Numbered from the stretch's first letter, positions 1 through 11,050 are shown. The stretch: DNA of 64,000 bases from Rhinolophus ferrumequinum (GCF_004115265.2 NC_046293.1:24810173-24874172), one strand, 5' to 3'. Numbers and translations: made by a program. The notes: generated from the sequence alone by a model not told the origin.

Positions 1-655
1 ATTTATACAATGGAGTATTACTTGGCTATAAAGAAGAATGAAATCTTAGCATTTGCAACGATATGGGTGGACCTAGAGAACATTATGCTAAGTGAAATAA
101 GTCAATTGGAGAAAGACAAATACCATATGATCTCACTTATATGTGGAATCTAAAGAACTGAATAAATGAGCAAAGTAAACAGAAATAGTCTCAGAGATAT
201 AGAAGAAAAACTGATGGTTGCTAGAAGAGAGGGGGTGGAGATGAGGAAGAAGGGGAAGGGATTAGACAGCATAAGTTGGTAACTACAATATTGCCATGGA
301 AGTATGAAAGACAGTTTGGGGAATATAATCAATAATGTTGTAAAAATTTTATAGGGTGTCAGATGGGAACATGTCTTATTAGGGAGACCACTTCATGGAC
401 GATGTAGATTCTTGACCACTGCACTGTATACCTGAAGCTGAAGTTGAATAATATTGCATGTCAACTATAATTTAATATATATAGTCACAGGATATGGAGT
501 ATAGCTTAGGGGATAGATTCAATGGAATTGTAATAGATATATATGATGTCAGAGGGGCAATAGATTGGGGGAGGGGGGTTATTGCTTTGTGAGGGGTGAA
601 ATGTCTAACTACTGCATTGTTTTGTACACCTGAAACTAATTAAAAAAAAAAAGAA
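1..655 (+). mobile_element. LINE-1 3' end, cut by window edge
   Basis: Positions 4-152 translate as the extreme C-terminus of LINE-1 ORF2 (YTMEYYLAIKKNEI near the start, MLSEIS in the middle, HMISLICGI before the stop). A 3' UTR with the phrases found in other copies here follows, ending in an A-rich tail near 640-655. The rest of the element lies left of the window. Confidence 0.9.
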
Positions 656-1629
656 AGGAAAAAAGAAGCCAAGATTTTGGTTTTGCCATGCCTGAGATGG
701 GAGATAAAGGCCCTCTACAAGTAAATGAATTGGTGTTGAAGGAATGTACAAGGGAGGGGACACATCTCTTAGTTATTTACATATAGTCCTACCTCAGTGT
801 GGCTAATGATGAAATTCTCTGGTTTCTAGCTTGATGCATGCTGGTTCCACCAATCAAAACAGAAAAATTTGTAGGAGAAGCAAGAGAGTGTGTGAATTAC
901 TTTCAAGAGGGTAGATACAAATGAAGACATATCACTGGCAGTTGGAGATGAGTTTAAAGACTTCAGGAAAGGTTGGCGCTAGACAGTGAATTTGGAAGTC
1001 ATCAACATGGTACTGAACTGATTAGTTTGGATGAGAAACAACCAATGAAACTGCTTGAAATGACAAGACCGGTGATCAGAAGATGCATGTTTTGGAAGCA
1101 ACAACATTAAAGGGGGGAAAAATCAATCTGTCTGTGTGAAGATAACCACTGGCAATTTTAATGTACATATTTTCTGTGGCATTGGGGGGGGAAATGGACA
1201 AAGAAATATAGGTAATCCTTTAGGAAGTTTGAATGCAAAGAGGAGGAAAGGGATGGCTGAAGCTTTTGTTAGAACAGACTTAAGCAAGTTTAAGAGAAAG
1301 GAAGGAAAAGGAAGGAAGGAAATGAAGAAAAAGTCTCTAGACCAGGCAGAAGACAAAGGGAAAGAGTTCAGGCCCAGGTGAGTGGTTGACCTCGAACAGA
1401 GGTAAGAAAAAGAGAAGTCCCTCAGCCTTTCTGTTAGACCCTAGCAGGTCGGGATGCAAGTGGACAAGGTAACTTTATGGGAGGTGGGAGGGATTGAGGG
1501 AAATCACACATAATGGCTTTCGTTTTTCTCAATGAGTTAGGAAAGAGGATGCCTGCTTATACAAAGGTGGCCTGGGTTCCATGGTTGCTATGAAGATTAA
1601 TGTATAACAGTATTAACTGTTTATTGAAT
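656..1629. other. Unassigned intergenic stretch
   Basis: No gene or clear repeat recognised. The short reading frames here are purine-rich and have no family resemblance. It may be an old degraded repeat. Confidence 0.4.
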
Positions 1630-1800
1630 ATTTACTATTTAGTAACATGCTATTAAGATATTAAATGATTTTATTTCATGCTTAAAACAACCCTGTGAGA
1701 TAGAAACTATTACAATCATTCATTTTATGAATGAAGAAGTTGAAGCTTAGAGCTTGTCAGTTACTTGTCTTAGGTCACAGCTTGGTTAAGGGGCCAAGCC
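1630..1800 (+). mobile_element. MIR-type SINE
   Basis: Shows the MIR core pattern: a run about loss of base composition balance (AAACAACCCTGTGAGATAGA), then a GAAGTTGAAGCTTAGAG segment and TAGGTCACAGC. Ancient and diverged, as expected of MIR. Confidence 0.6.
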
Positions 1801-2549
1801 TGGAGAGGAAGAAAGGCTTTCTGACACCAAATCCCAAAAGTAAGCCAGATGTCACCCAGGAAAATTAAAGAGATCATGGGTTGGTGGGGGGTCTAAGAAT
1901 TGTGATGCGTGGTATTTCTGTTCTGATCTACCTAGCTGTTTGAGAATAATAACCCTCTGTACTTCATATACCAACAGAAGGTTTTGCACTGCCAGGAAGA
2001 AAAAGAACAGTCTAGGTAAATGATAAAAAAGAAGAGGTGTGTCTGAACCATTTCAGCCTGTAGGGAAATGCTGCCAAAATGCAGATGAACAAACCTGAAC
2101 TCTGTGAGGCACATTTATTCAAAGGACAAATCTACTTCACAACAGCCTGATTAAGGGTGGGCACAGGGGGGTGGTAGAAAAGTTTTGTGCAGAGAGGTTT
2201 TTTGCTAGTACATTTTCTTACAAAAGCTTCTTTAGCTATTCTATTGGAGTGGAACAGGCATGGAATTATTATATTATTTTTAGCAAAAGAAAATAACCAA
2301 ATTTAATACACACATATGTATGGGAACCCCACACATGAGAGAGGCAGAGACCCCACATGTATGAGAGGTTCAGAGACAAGAAGGGAACATGGGTATGAGA
2401 CATTCTGAGTTAGGGATGAGGTAAGGTGCCCGGGGGGGCGTCAAAGGGATAAGACATGGAATCATTGAAATGGGGCCAGCAAAATTGCTCTGGCAACACA
2501 CTCTACCACTCTCCATTCCCAGTCCCTAGTCCTCTACCCTCCACCTCAC
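1801..2549. other. Unassigned intergenic stretch
   Basis: No gene or recognisable repeat. Includes short A-rich and G-rich tracts only. Confidence 0.4.
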
Positions 2550-2735
2550 CAGTGGTTCTTAACCTTTAGCATGCATAATAATCCCCAGGAGGCCTTGTAA
2601 AACCAAGGTTCCTGGGGCCCACCCCCAGAGTTCTGAGGCAGTAGTTCAGAGGTGAGGCTCAAAAATCTGCATGTCTGACAAGCTCCCAGGCAATGTCAAA
2701 GCTGTTTATCCAGAGACCAAACATTGCTAACTAAA
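2550..2735 (+). mobile_element. MER5-like hAT MITE
   Basis: Begins CAGTGGTTCTTAACCTTTAGC and continues with a GGGGCCCACCCCCAGAG centre, the pattern of the MER5A/MER5B Charlie-derived MITEs. The right terminal repeat is eroded. Confidence 0.75.
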
Positions 2736-4009
2736 AAAAAAAAAAAAAATGCATATTGAAGGAATTGAGGTTTGAAAATGGGGAGAACACAGGGAAAAGC
2801 AAATTATAATCACTTTTGCCCTGCCAGTCAGATACAAAAATATTAATTTGGAGGTTTCTTTTTTTCATTATTTTTATCATGTATACATTTGTTTATATGT
2901 GCAATATACACAAAATTGTGAAAACCATATATATGCTGACTTATGTGCTGCTTTTTGGGAAATTTTTAAATTTGTGTTTTGAGAATACCATTGAGTCCTG
3001 ACTTCTTTACCTTCTTAAAACTTCTAGCAATTTTCTCTGATTTTTTCCCCACAGATTACATTAAGAATATTTCCTGGTACTGAATATTCTTCAAAATATA
3101 TGAGTTTTAATGGGTGTGTATTAATCTATTCTGTGAATCTCTAGACTCATCCATCAGTTCCTCAAGACATTAGTGTTATTTACAATGTTTTATTTTTATA
3201 CATAGTATCATTACCTATCACATACATTATTATCTATGTCACTTTATAATTCAAATGAGAGGTGTTGCCTTATGGTTTAGACAGTATTCCTGGGCTTAAC
3301 CATCACATTCCCCTAGACATGGTCTAAACTGGCACAGCAGCACACGGCACTGGCTTGGAAAGCAAGCAGGAACGCTCATAGGCAGCTCCTGTCATTGCAC
3401 ACCTGTCTCCTTGCTTGTAAGTTGAAACACCAGAAAAGCCAGTTATAAACCAGACACCAGGAAAGTGCACGTGAAGCAGCGGTGCTAGTGTGCACAGGCC
3501 TTTGTGGGTGCTCTGTGTTGGCTGTAGGAGTATGACGACTTCTTGCTTTGAGAAGCTGCAGTCCACTGGGTTATTCTTGGTACAAGAACAACAGTGTTTA
3601 TGTTGTCCAGATGGTCATTCCTGGCAGTTTGGGTAGTGTGAATTATATAATAAACACTTGCCCAAACAGCGTTTATAGAAAGGCTTTGATCAGCCCTGAT
3701 AGGTTAGACAGGGGGACGCAATTGTGTAGAACTCCACAGGAAGGAGAACTCGATCTGCAAAAGAGTAAAGACAACATCTAAGAACTCAACAGTCTGAGGT
3801 GATGTTATCACTGCTTCCTTGTACTGTAATTTGATGAAGGTCATGGGGCAGGAGCAAACAATTTCATGGGCCTGACTATATTTATTGAATATGTTAATCC
3901 CATTTTCATATTTGGTGTGGCTCTCACAAGCATTAATGCAAAAGTTAAGCCTCGGGACCCAGGGCAGGTCATCCCAAGATATTCCATGTGCCATATTGAT
4001 TATATTGAA
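2736..4009. other. Unassigned intergenic stretch
   Basis: A poly(A) run at about 2732-2749, then AT-rich unique-looking sequence. The part from about 3540 may belong to the internal region of the LTR element that follows, but I could not recognise any retroviral protein in it. Confidence 0.35.
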
Positions 4010-4490
4010 TTAAAATTACTTAAGAAACTGCCCGTACAAGAGGAAAACACTGGCCTGTCTGTCCCCATAAAAGGAGATAAATCTCCATGTGATAGGCGCC
4101 CTCCCTGCTCCGAAGGTCTGAGAGATAACCTTATCACAAGAGTTAAAAGACTCCAGGGTCAAAAGCTTGTATGAACAAGCCTTGTAAGACTTTACTAACT
4201 TACTACCCAAGCCCGAACTTTGTTTGAATTCCTCGTTAACGAATACCAAAACTTTGGTTACATTCCTTTTTTAATGTGAACTAACTTTTTTTTGTTTTGT
4301 CAATTTCTCAAAAATTTATTGTTTCTTTGTCTAAAGAGTATAAAAAGGTGCCTGTTCAATCATTTCTTTGAACCTCATTTTATGATCTGAGTATCATATT
4401 GTGGTTCTCCTGTGCACACATATTAAATTGGTTTTTCTCCTGTTAATCTGGTCTTGTGTCAGTTTTATTATTTTATTATTATTACAGTTG
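4010..4490 (+). mobile_element. Endogenous retrovirus LTR fossil
   Basis: Has promoter-like TATAAAAAGG at about 4338, followed by GAACCTCATTTTATGATC and a 3' part (ATTAAATTGGTTTTTCTCCTG, TTAATCTGGTCTTGTGTCAG) typical of the R-U5 end of gammaretrovirus-like (class I) LTRs. Ends are approximate; no internal genes recognised. Old, by its divergence. Confidence 0.5.
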
Positions 4491-4640
4491 TAATAACTAA
4501 AGGAGTAGAGGGGGAAATTCTCCCCTTTCTTGAAAGTGCCAATTTACATTCGTGTTATTACATATTTTAGCTATTTTGCTCTTTAGTGTCCTTTTGCTTT
4601 TCTCAAATGTCTGTATATCAAGCAAAAAACAGTTGAGGAA

Positions 4641-4977
4641 GGGGGCTCAGGCGGTTAGAGTTCCATGCTCCTAACTCCAAAGGCTGCCGGTTTGATTCCC
4701 ACATGGGCCAGTGGGCTCTCAATCACAAGGTTGCCAGTTCAATTCCTCGAGTCCTGCAAGGGATGGTGGGCTGTGACCCCTGCAACTAGCAACGGCAACT
4801 AACTAGCAACGGCAACTAGCAACGGCAACTAGCAACGGCAACTGCTGAACGGCACCCTCCACAACTAAGATTGAAAGGACAACAACTTGACTTGGAAAAA
4901 AAGTCCTGGAAGTACACACTGTTCCCCAGTAAAGTCCTGTTCCCTTTCCCCAATAAAATCTTTAAAAAAAAAAAAAA
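4641..4977 (+). mobile_element. Rhin-1-like tRNA-derived SINE
   Basis: Starts GGGGGCTCAGGCGGTTAGAG (A-box) with B-box GGTTTGATTCC, a second tRNA-like unit, and a tail of CAATAAAATCTTT plus poly(A). Flanked by the direct repeat AGTTGAGGA (4631-4639 and about 4978-4986). Its middle holds an extra tandem array of AACTAGCAACGGC units at about 4787-4843. Confidence 0.9.
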
Positions 4978-5101
4978 AGTTGAGGAAAAATTATTATATA
5001 GTACAATTTACTGAGTTATGACATTTTCTTCTGCCCTAGGTATGAAAAAAGGCAGTCTCCAGTGAGAAATTATTAAGGTTTTTGTTTTTTTTTTTTAAAC
5101 T

Positions 5102-5400
5102 ACAGTAGTTCTCCCCTTATCTTTGGTTTTCCTTTCCATGGTTTCAGTTACCCAAGGTCAACTGTGGTCTGAAAATATCAAATGGAAAATTAAAAAAATA
5201 AACAATTCATAAGTTTTAAATTGTGCATTGTTTTGAGTAGCATGATGAATTCTCTCACGGTTGCTCACCATCCTGCCCTAGAGGTGAGTCATCCTTTTGT
5301 CCAGTGTATCCATTCTGTATATGCTCCTCACCTATTAGTCACTTAGAAGTGTACGTTTACTGTTGAACTGTGCCTTTTATTATTATTTAAATAGAGAATT
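5102..5400 (+). mobile_element. Tigger/MER2-like pogo DNA transposon fragment
   Basis: Shows TTCTCCCCTTATCTTTGG, GTTTCAGTTACCCAAGGTCA and AAATAAACAATTCATAAG, which are the 5' end phrases of Tigger family (pogo) elements, with most CpG sites decayed. No transposase frame survives. Confidence 0.75.
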
Positions 5401-6727
5401 GACCCTAAGGACAATTAAAACTGCCACCAAATTAATTATCAAATAATCATCAAATACTTTTAAACTTTGCACCAAATTTTAAATGGAACAAATTTTGTAG
5501 GTCCACATTTTATAAAATGTTCTAGGGGTCTTGAGAACCAATTCATAAAAGAAATTAGCACATTCCATTTGTCTTATGTATTTTCATTATATTTTGTAAT
5601 CATCCAACACCTTTAAAAATAACCTTCAGATATTTTTGGCCCATCCCCAGAGGTTTTATTTCACACATAATTAGGCGAGGATCTATTAAGTTATAGCTAT
5701 AAGAGGCTTCAGTCTTCTTGACTGTCTGTGATATCTGCTCAGCCACACAAAAGAGAAACATAAAGCCAATGTTTTGGAGTTACCTGGTGGAGAGAGTGTT
5801 AGAACATGAGCTGAAGTATAAGATATGCTTATTCCAAAATTCAGTCAATCTAAACACTTAATTTCCTGTATGGCTCTGATTAGGATCAGTAATTATTTTT
5901 TCCAGGCCTGAGGTTTGTCGGTATAGAAGCAACCAGTGATTCCCAGGAATTTAACTGGTGTATATTAATTTGGTAGAGGCAGGTAACAGTAGATGTTCTC
6001 ATTTTACATGTCTAAATAGGACCTTTTTAGAAGAAAAACCACCATTACCCGAGGATGTTGTGTGGATGGACTCTTAGATTATTTGACTGTCAAATTTGGG
6101 AAGGGCTGCTGACCTCCCCAGGTCAGGAGGCCAGGACACTTTGGCCTGGCTTAGGGGTCTAGGGGCAGAGTTTAGCCCATCTAAACTCCCTGTGGGGCTC
6201 ATCTTCTGTGCTTGCATGCTTTCTCTCCCATTCTAGGATATATCTTGTTTCACAGATAGCTCTGACTTTCTCCCCATCTCTCTAGTGGGCCTTTCAGATG
6301 TGACTGGTTCTGGACTATGCATCACAGGAACAAGGACACTGACGGATTATGCACCTGACTTTTCAGCTCCCAAGGAGGGCTGATCCTATCACCTACTTCT
6401 CTCAGTGACTAAGCTCCTGACACCTAATTAGTTTTGATAGATTCTTCCCTTTGATTAACACTCTCCTCTACCTTTCAGTAAAAGAAGGGACTGGGGAGTT
6501 ATGCCCCCTGTCTTTCCCAGCTTTGAAGTCAGAGAAGACATGGTTACAGCCCAGATCCCAAACTGACATAATCCCCCTACACTCTACCCCCAATTCCCCT
6601 CCCCATGATTTGAAATCTTGGCAAAATCTAAACCTCAGGCCATGTTCTCTCAGTTACAATCTATGGAGACCAATCTTACTTAAACACGAGTATGTCTAAA
6701 GTAAAACAGCTACTTATTAAACACATT
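5401..6727. other. Unassigned intergenic stretch
   Basis: No gene or clear repeat seen. An 82-residue open frame at 6451-6699 has no recognisable family or codon pattern. Confidence 0.4.
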
Positions 6728-6754
6728 AGTTGTATTATTTATTTATTTCGTTTT

Positions 6755-6988
6755 ATTTTATTTTTTTTTTAATTGGGGAATATTGGGGAACAGTGTGTTT
6801 TTCCAGGGCCCATCAGCTCCAAGTAGTTGTCCTTCAATCTAGTTGTGGAGGGCGCAGCTGAACTCCAAGTCCAGTCACCGTTTTCAATCTTTAGTTGCAG
6901 GGGGCACCGCCCACCATCTCATGTGGGAATTGAACCAGCAACCTTGTTGTTGAGAGCTTGCGTTCTAACCAACTGACCCATCCGGCCT
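6755..6988 (-). mobile_element. Rhin-1-like SINE
   Basis: Reverse copy: poly(T) then AATTGGGGAATATTGGGGAACAG, the CAGCTCCAAGT segment, and reversed B-box GGGAATTGAACC with A-box near AACCAACTGACCCATC. Confidence 0.85.
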
Positions 6989-7500
6989 CCCCCAACACAT
7001 ATTTGAATTTTTACCCAACTCAAAGGTGTTTTAGATGATTTTCCTTCCCTTGAAACAGATGTTTCCATTCTCTTCTGCACAATTTAGCCCTGATTCCACG
7101 GGTGGTTTGCAGCACTGGTGGAGGTAGTGGTGGGAACATTTCTCTTTACTTAAAAGTTGTATTTTCACTTGGCCATTAAAGCCTCTCTGCCCACTCTTTA
7201 TGTTTCTCCTGGATAGGAGTGATAGATGATCTCTAGTCACAGATGTCAGAGGCACGAAGAAAGCTTCACTGTTACGTTTTCTCTGGATTCAGCTCCTGAT
7301 ACCTAAATGAAATTCCTGCTTCTCTACAGTATGTACAACTCACCCTAGCTTTCGCCTGCCTGGGAGCTCCGAAGCCAGGATTTAAAATTTTTACTAGGTT
7401 AGACACATTTGAATTAGAAACGGTGACATATTCAATCATGAAGGATCCCTTGGATTCTTCTTTTAAATCAATCATAGAAGAATCTCTTAAAATGCATTTA
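6989..7500. other. Unassigned intergenic stretch
   Basis: Unique-looking sequence between two SINEs. No gene recognised. Confidence 0.4.
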
Positions 7501-7994
7501 GGGGCTGGTCTGGTGGCGCAGGCAGTTAGAGCTCCATGCTCCTAACTCCGAAGGCTGCAGGTTTGATTCCCACATGGGCCAGTGGGCTCTCAACCACAAG
7601 GTGGCCAGTTTAATTCCTCGAGTCCCGCAAGGGATGGTGGGCTTCGCCCCCTGCAACTAAGATTCAACAGGACACCTTGAGCTGAGCTGCCTCCCGGATG
7701 GCTCAGTTGGTTGGAGTGCATCCTCTCAACCACAAGGTTGCCGGTTCGATTCCTGCGAGGGATGGTGGGCTGTGCCCCCTGCAACTAGCCACAGCAACTG
7801 GACCTGGAGCTGAGCTGCGCCCTCCACAACTAAGACTGAAAGGACAACAACTTGAAGCTGAATGGCACCCTCCACAACTAAGATTGAAAGGACAACTTAC
7901 CTTGGGGAAAAAAAAAAAGTCCTGGAAGTACACACTGTTCCCCAATAAAGTCCTGTTCCCCTTCCCCAACAAAATCTTAAAAAAAAAAAAAAAA
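7501..7994 (+). mobile_element. Full-length dimeric Rhin-1-like SINE
   Basis: Two tRNA-like units in tandem: the first from GGGGCTGGTCTGGTGGCGCA, the second from about 7689 (CCCGGATGGCTCAGTTGG) with B-box GGTTCGATTCC. The tail has repeated CAACTAAGATTGAAAGGACA segments, CCCAATAAAGTCCTG and poly(A). Target duplication GCATTTA at 7494-7500 and directly after the poly(A). Reading frames inside it (for example 7698-8093) are not genes. Confidence 0.93.
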
Positions 7995-8111
7995 GCATTT
8001 AGTTTTCTCCCTCTAGCAAGTTGTATGTGTCTCAATGGCTCCATCTGCTGCCAGGAAGAGGAATGGCATGTCATCCTTTACATTTTAGGATAGTGCCATC
8101 AGTAGTAACTA

Positions 8112-8342
8112 CCCAGTTTCCCCAAAAATAAGACCTAGCTGGACGATCAGCTCTAATATGTCTTTTGGGGCAAAAATTAATATAAGACCCGGTATTATAT
8201 TATATTACATTCTATTATGTTATGTTATATTATATTATACCCAGTCTTATAGTCAAAGAAGACTGGGTCTTATATTAATTTTTGCTCCAAGACACATTAG
8301 AGCTGATTGTCCTGGTAGGTCTTATTTTCGGGGAAACACGGT
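8112..8342. mobile_element. Palindromic MITE, copy 1
   Basis: Both ends read CCCCxAAAATAAGACCTA inward, and the arms AAAAATTAATATAAGACCC pair over about 100 bases each side of a TA-rich centre. The right end is GGGGAAACACGG next to TA. Two relatives lie at 10407 and 38828. TA flanks point to the Tc1/mariner superfamily; I cannot give a family name. Confidence 0.8.
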
Positions 8343-9162
8343 ATGTATCTGCCTTCTGCTGCTGCTGTTTAATCAGAATCCTTCTGTTTTGTGAACTGAG
8401 CAGCATATGTGGCTCAGTGTTTGTTTATATTTTAAGTCTGTAGCTGCTATTATAGTAATAATCCTCCAATCTATTTTTTCCTCTGTGACAAGGTTTTACT
8501 TAGAGTCAACTAAAAACACTATATAACTCTTCAGATTTTTTCCATCTTCAGACATTATTGGTATGTTGTGATTTTCTAAGAATTTTTTCATCTTTATGTT
8601 TTCAAAGTTATCAGGGTAAGGATTTACATAATATTCTTATTTTTTAACTTTATTGAGATAAAATTGACATATAACATTGCATAAGTTTAAGGTGTACAAT
8701 GTGATTTGATACATGTATATATTGCAAAATATCACTGTAAGGTTAGTTACATCCTTCATGTCAACAAAATTACCATTTTCTTGTTTGTTGTTGTTATGGT
8801 GAGAACATTAAAGTTCTACTCTCTTAAGCAACTTTTAAGTATACCATAGGGTATTGTTAACTATAGTCACCATGCTGTATGAGTCCCCAGAACTTATTCA
8901 TCTGATAAGTGAAAATTTGTACACTTTGACCAACAACTCCCCATTTCTCACACCCCTTGGCAACCACTATTCTGTTTCCATGAGTGAAGATTCTACGTTG
9001 TTAGATTTCATATATAAGTGAGATCATACAGCATTTGTCTTTCTCTGTCTCCCTTATCTCATTTAGCATAATACCCTCAAGGTCCATCTATGTTGTTGCA
9101 AATGGCAGGGTTTTCTCCTTTATTATGGCTGAATAATATTCATGTATATGTATATTCACGTA

Positions 9163-9359
9163 CAGTGGTACCTCTGTTTTCGAACATTTTGGTTTATGAA
9201 TGCTGTAAACGTGGAAGTAAATGTGTCACTTTTCAAACACGACTCAGAAGTCAAACATGTCACACGGCTTCCACTGAGTGCAAGATCTTGAGGCCTAGCT
9301 GTCGACTGTTTTCGAACGTTTCAGAACTCGTGGATTGTTAGAAAATTGAGGTACCACTG
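9163..9359. mobile_element. Tc1/mariner-like MITE in LINE-1
   Basis: Perfect inverted ends CAGTGGTACCTC and GAGGTACCACTG, flanked by TA on each side. Inside are further paired TTTTCGAAC blocks. 197 bases, no coding capacity. It sits within the reverse LINE-1. Confidence 0.88.
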
Positions 9360-9385
9360 TATATCTACATCTATGTCTCATATTT

Positions 9386-9640
9386 TCTTTATTCCCCTTT
9401 CTTCTGCCTCCCACCCCCCCAATCCAGTTCAAGCTGTTGTTTCTCAGGCTAGTTGTGTAGGACACAGCTCCCTGGCCTGTGCTGATATTATGAGTCTTGT
9501 GTTCCCCCAGGCTGAGGTAGTTGGTCACCAGACGTCGGCTGGCCACTCACAGTAGCTCTCACCGGCTGCCCGCCACTCACGCTGGCCGAGGTGGTTAGGA
9601 GCACTGCGCTCCAACCACCTGAGCCACCGGGCCGGCCCTC
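9386..9640 (-). mobile_element. Second bat SINE family
   Basis: The reversed A-box end reads CCTGAGCCACCGGGCCGGCC, like the Rhin-1 head, but the body is different: a GGCTGGCCACTCACAG block and a CCAGTTCAAGCTGTTGTTTC block. Flanked by an imperfect duplication of about 14 bases (ATTTTCTTTAT core). Relatives at 10653 and 43093. Confidence 0.8.
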
Positions 9641-10025
9641 ACATTTTCTTTATCCATTCATCTGTCAATGGACTTAGGTTGTTTTCATGTCTTGACTATT
9701 GCACATCATGGTGCCATGAACATGGGAGTGCAGATCTTTTGGAGATAGTGTTTTCATTTCCTTTGAATAATACCCATAAGTGGAATTGCTGGATCACATG
9801 AGGAAACTCCATGCTGTTTTTCATAGTGGCTGTACCAACTTGCATTCTCACCAACAGTGCATGAGGGTGCCCTTTTCTCCACATGCTCTCCAAAATTCAT
9901 CTCTTGTCTTTTTAGTAATATTCATTCTAACAGGTGGGGGCTTCTTATTGTAGTTAAGCTTGTAAAATGAATAGAAATGTCATGTGTTTTCATTCCTAAA
10001 ATCAGAATTTTTGCCTTGATCTTTT

Positions 10026-10064
10026 ATATATATTATATATATAATATATTAATATATATATATA
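10026..10064. repeat. (TA)n-rich low complexity
   Basis: Short run of TATATA/ATATAT with small interruptions; no further meaning seen. Confidence 0.9.
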
Positions 10065-10320
10065 ATTAACAGTCATTCTGAAATTTTATCAATTTTATTA
10101 GTCCTTTTAAAAAACCAAATCTTGAGTTTTTGGTTTTATTGTGTTGTCATCTCATTAATTTCTTTTTAACACTTGAAATCCTAGTAATTTTACAAACCAT
10201 TGTTATCCCAATAAATTTTAATTTAAAAAAATTATGCATTTGTGGTTAAAAACATGTAACAAAATTTACCATTTTAACTGTTAAATATTCGGATCAGTAC
10301 TGTTAAGAATATTCACAATG

Positions 10321-10362
10321 AGGTGGCCAATTAGCTCAGTAAGCAATCACGTTGGTAATCCC
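10321..10362 (+). mobile_element. Tailless tRNA-half-like retro-insertion
   Basis: A 42-base insert, AGGTGGCCAATTAGCTCAGT at its start, resembling the 5' half of a tRNA-Ile-type sequence and breaking off around the anticodon arm. It has no A-tail and is bounded by 16-base direct repeats (10305-10320 and 10363-10378, one mismatch). Confidence 0.6.
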
Positions 10363-10406
10363 AAGAATATTCACATTGTTGTGTCTCCAACCTATTTATA
10401 ACCCTA

Positions 10407-10635
10407 CCATGTTTCCCCGAAAATAAGATTTACCCTGAAAATAAGCCCATTAAGATATCATCCAGATGGATGCATTTAGTACATTATGACGATGTTCCAG
10501 AAGATGACATGACTGTATTTGAATAAATGTAGATTGTTGTACAAGAAAAAATGACATCCCCTGAAAATACTCCCTAATGCATCTTTTGGAGCAAAAATTA
10601 ATATAAGACCCGGTCTTATTTTCAGGGAAACACAG
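10407..10635. mobile_element. Palindromic MITE relative, copy 2, different interior
   Basis: Ends CCATGTTTCCCCGAAAATAA and CAGGGAAACACAG, with TA on each side. The right arm carries the same AAAAATTAATATAAGACCCG block as the other copies, but the interior (about 10445-10570) is unrelated to theirs and non-palindromic. It could be a less deleted form of the parent transposon. Confidence 0.75.
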
Positions 10636-10652
10636 TACTATGAAAGTAGGCA

Positions 10653-11050
10653 GGGGCTGACCCAGTGGCTCAGGTGGTTGGAGTGCTGTGCTCATTCCTA
10701 AATGGGCCAGTGAGCTGAGCCCTCTACAGCTAAGATTGGGAACAAGAGCTCTCCCTGGAACTGGGCTGTGGTGAGCAGCCAGCTGGAGGTTGGTGTGAGC
10801 TGCCATGGGCTGCTGAGTGCTGCCCTGGGCTACCTAGCCCACGTGAGTGGCTGGCAGCCAGCGAGAGCTGCTGTGAGCGACCGGCTGACTACTGGTGACC
10901 AAGTGCCTGGGGGGGAGGGGAGTGCAAGTCTCATAATACCAGCTGGGCCAGGGAGCTCTGTCCTACACTAGACTGAGAAACAATGGCTTGAACTGGAGTG
11001 GGGAGGGAGGAGATGGAAGAAGGGGGAAAACAAAAAGAGGAAACACAACA
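10653..11050 (+). mobile_element. Second bat SINE family, long copy
   Basis: Head GGGGCTGACCCAGTGGCTCA, then GTGAGTGGCTGGCAGCCAGC, CTGACTACTGGTGACCAAGT, and tail segment GAAACAATGGCTTGAACTGG with a purine-rich end. Same body as 9386-9640 in reverse. The open frames inside are not genes. Confidence 0.8.

Larger units (their letters stand above)
8635..9945 (-). mobile_element. LINE-1 3' part, interrupted twice
   Basis: Reverse-strand L1: 3' UTR (TTTATTGAGATAAAATTGAC) from 8645, then ORF2 C-terminal coding at about 9000-9160, resuming at 9642-9900 (TATCCATTCATCTGTCAATG, TGCATTCTCACCAACAGTGC). It is split by a TA-flanked MITE (9163-9359) and a SINE (9386-9640), so both are younger than this L1. 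Confidence 0.85.

Noticed and set aside
4787-4843. Tandem units that could recall a CRISPR-like array
   Set aside because: Units are directly adjacent, without spacers, and lie inside a SINE in a mammalian genome.
7698-8093. 131-residue open frame
   Set aside because: Lies within a dimeric SINE; similar frames appear in every copy (for example 54282-54581 and 27856-28140).
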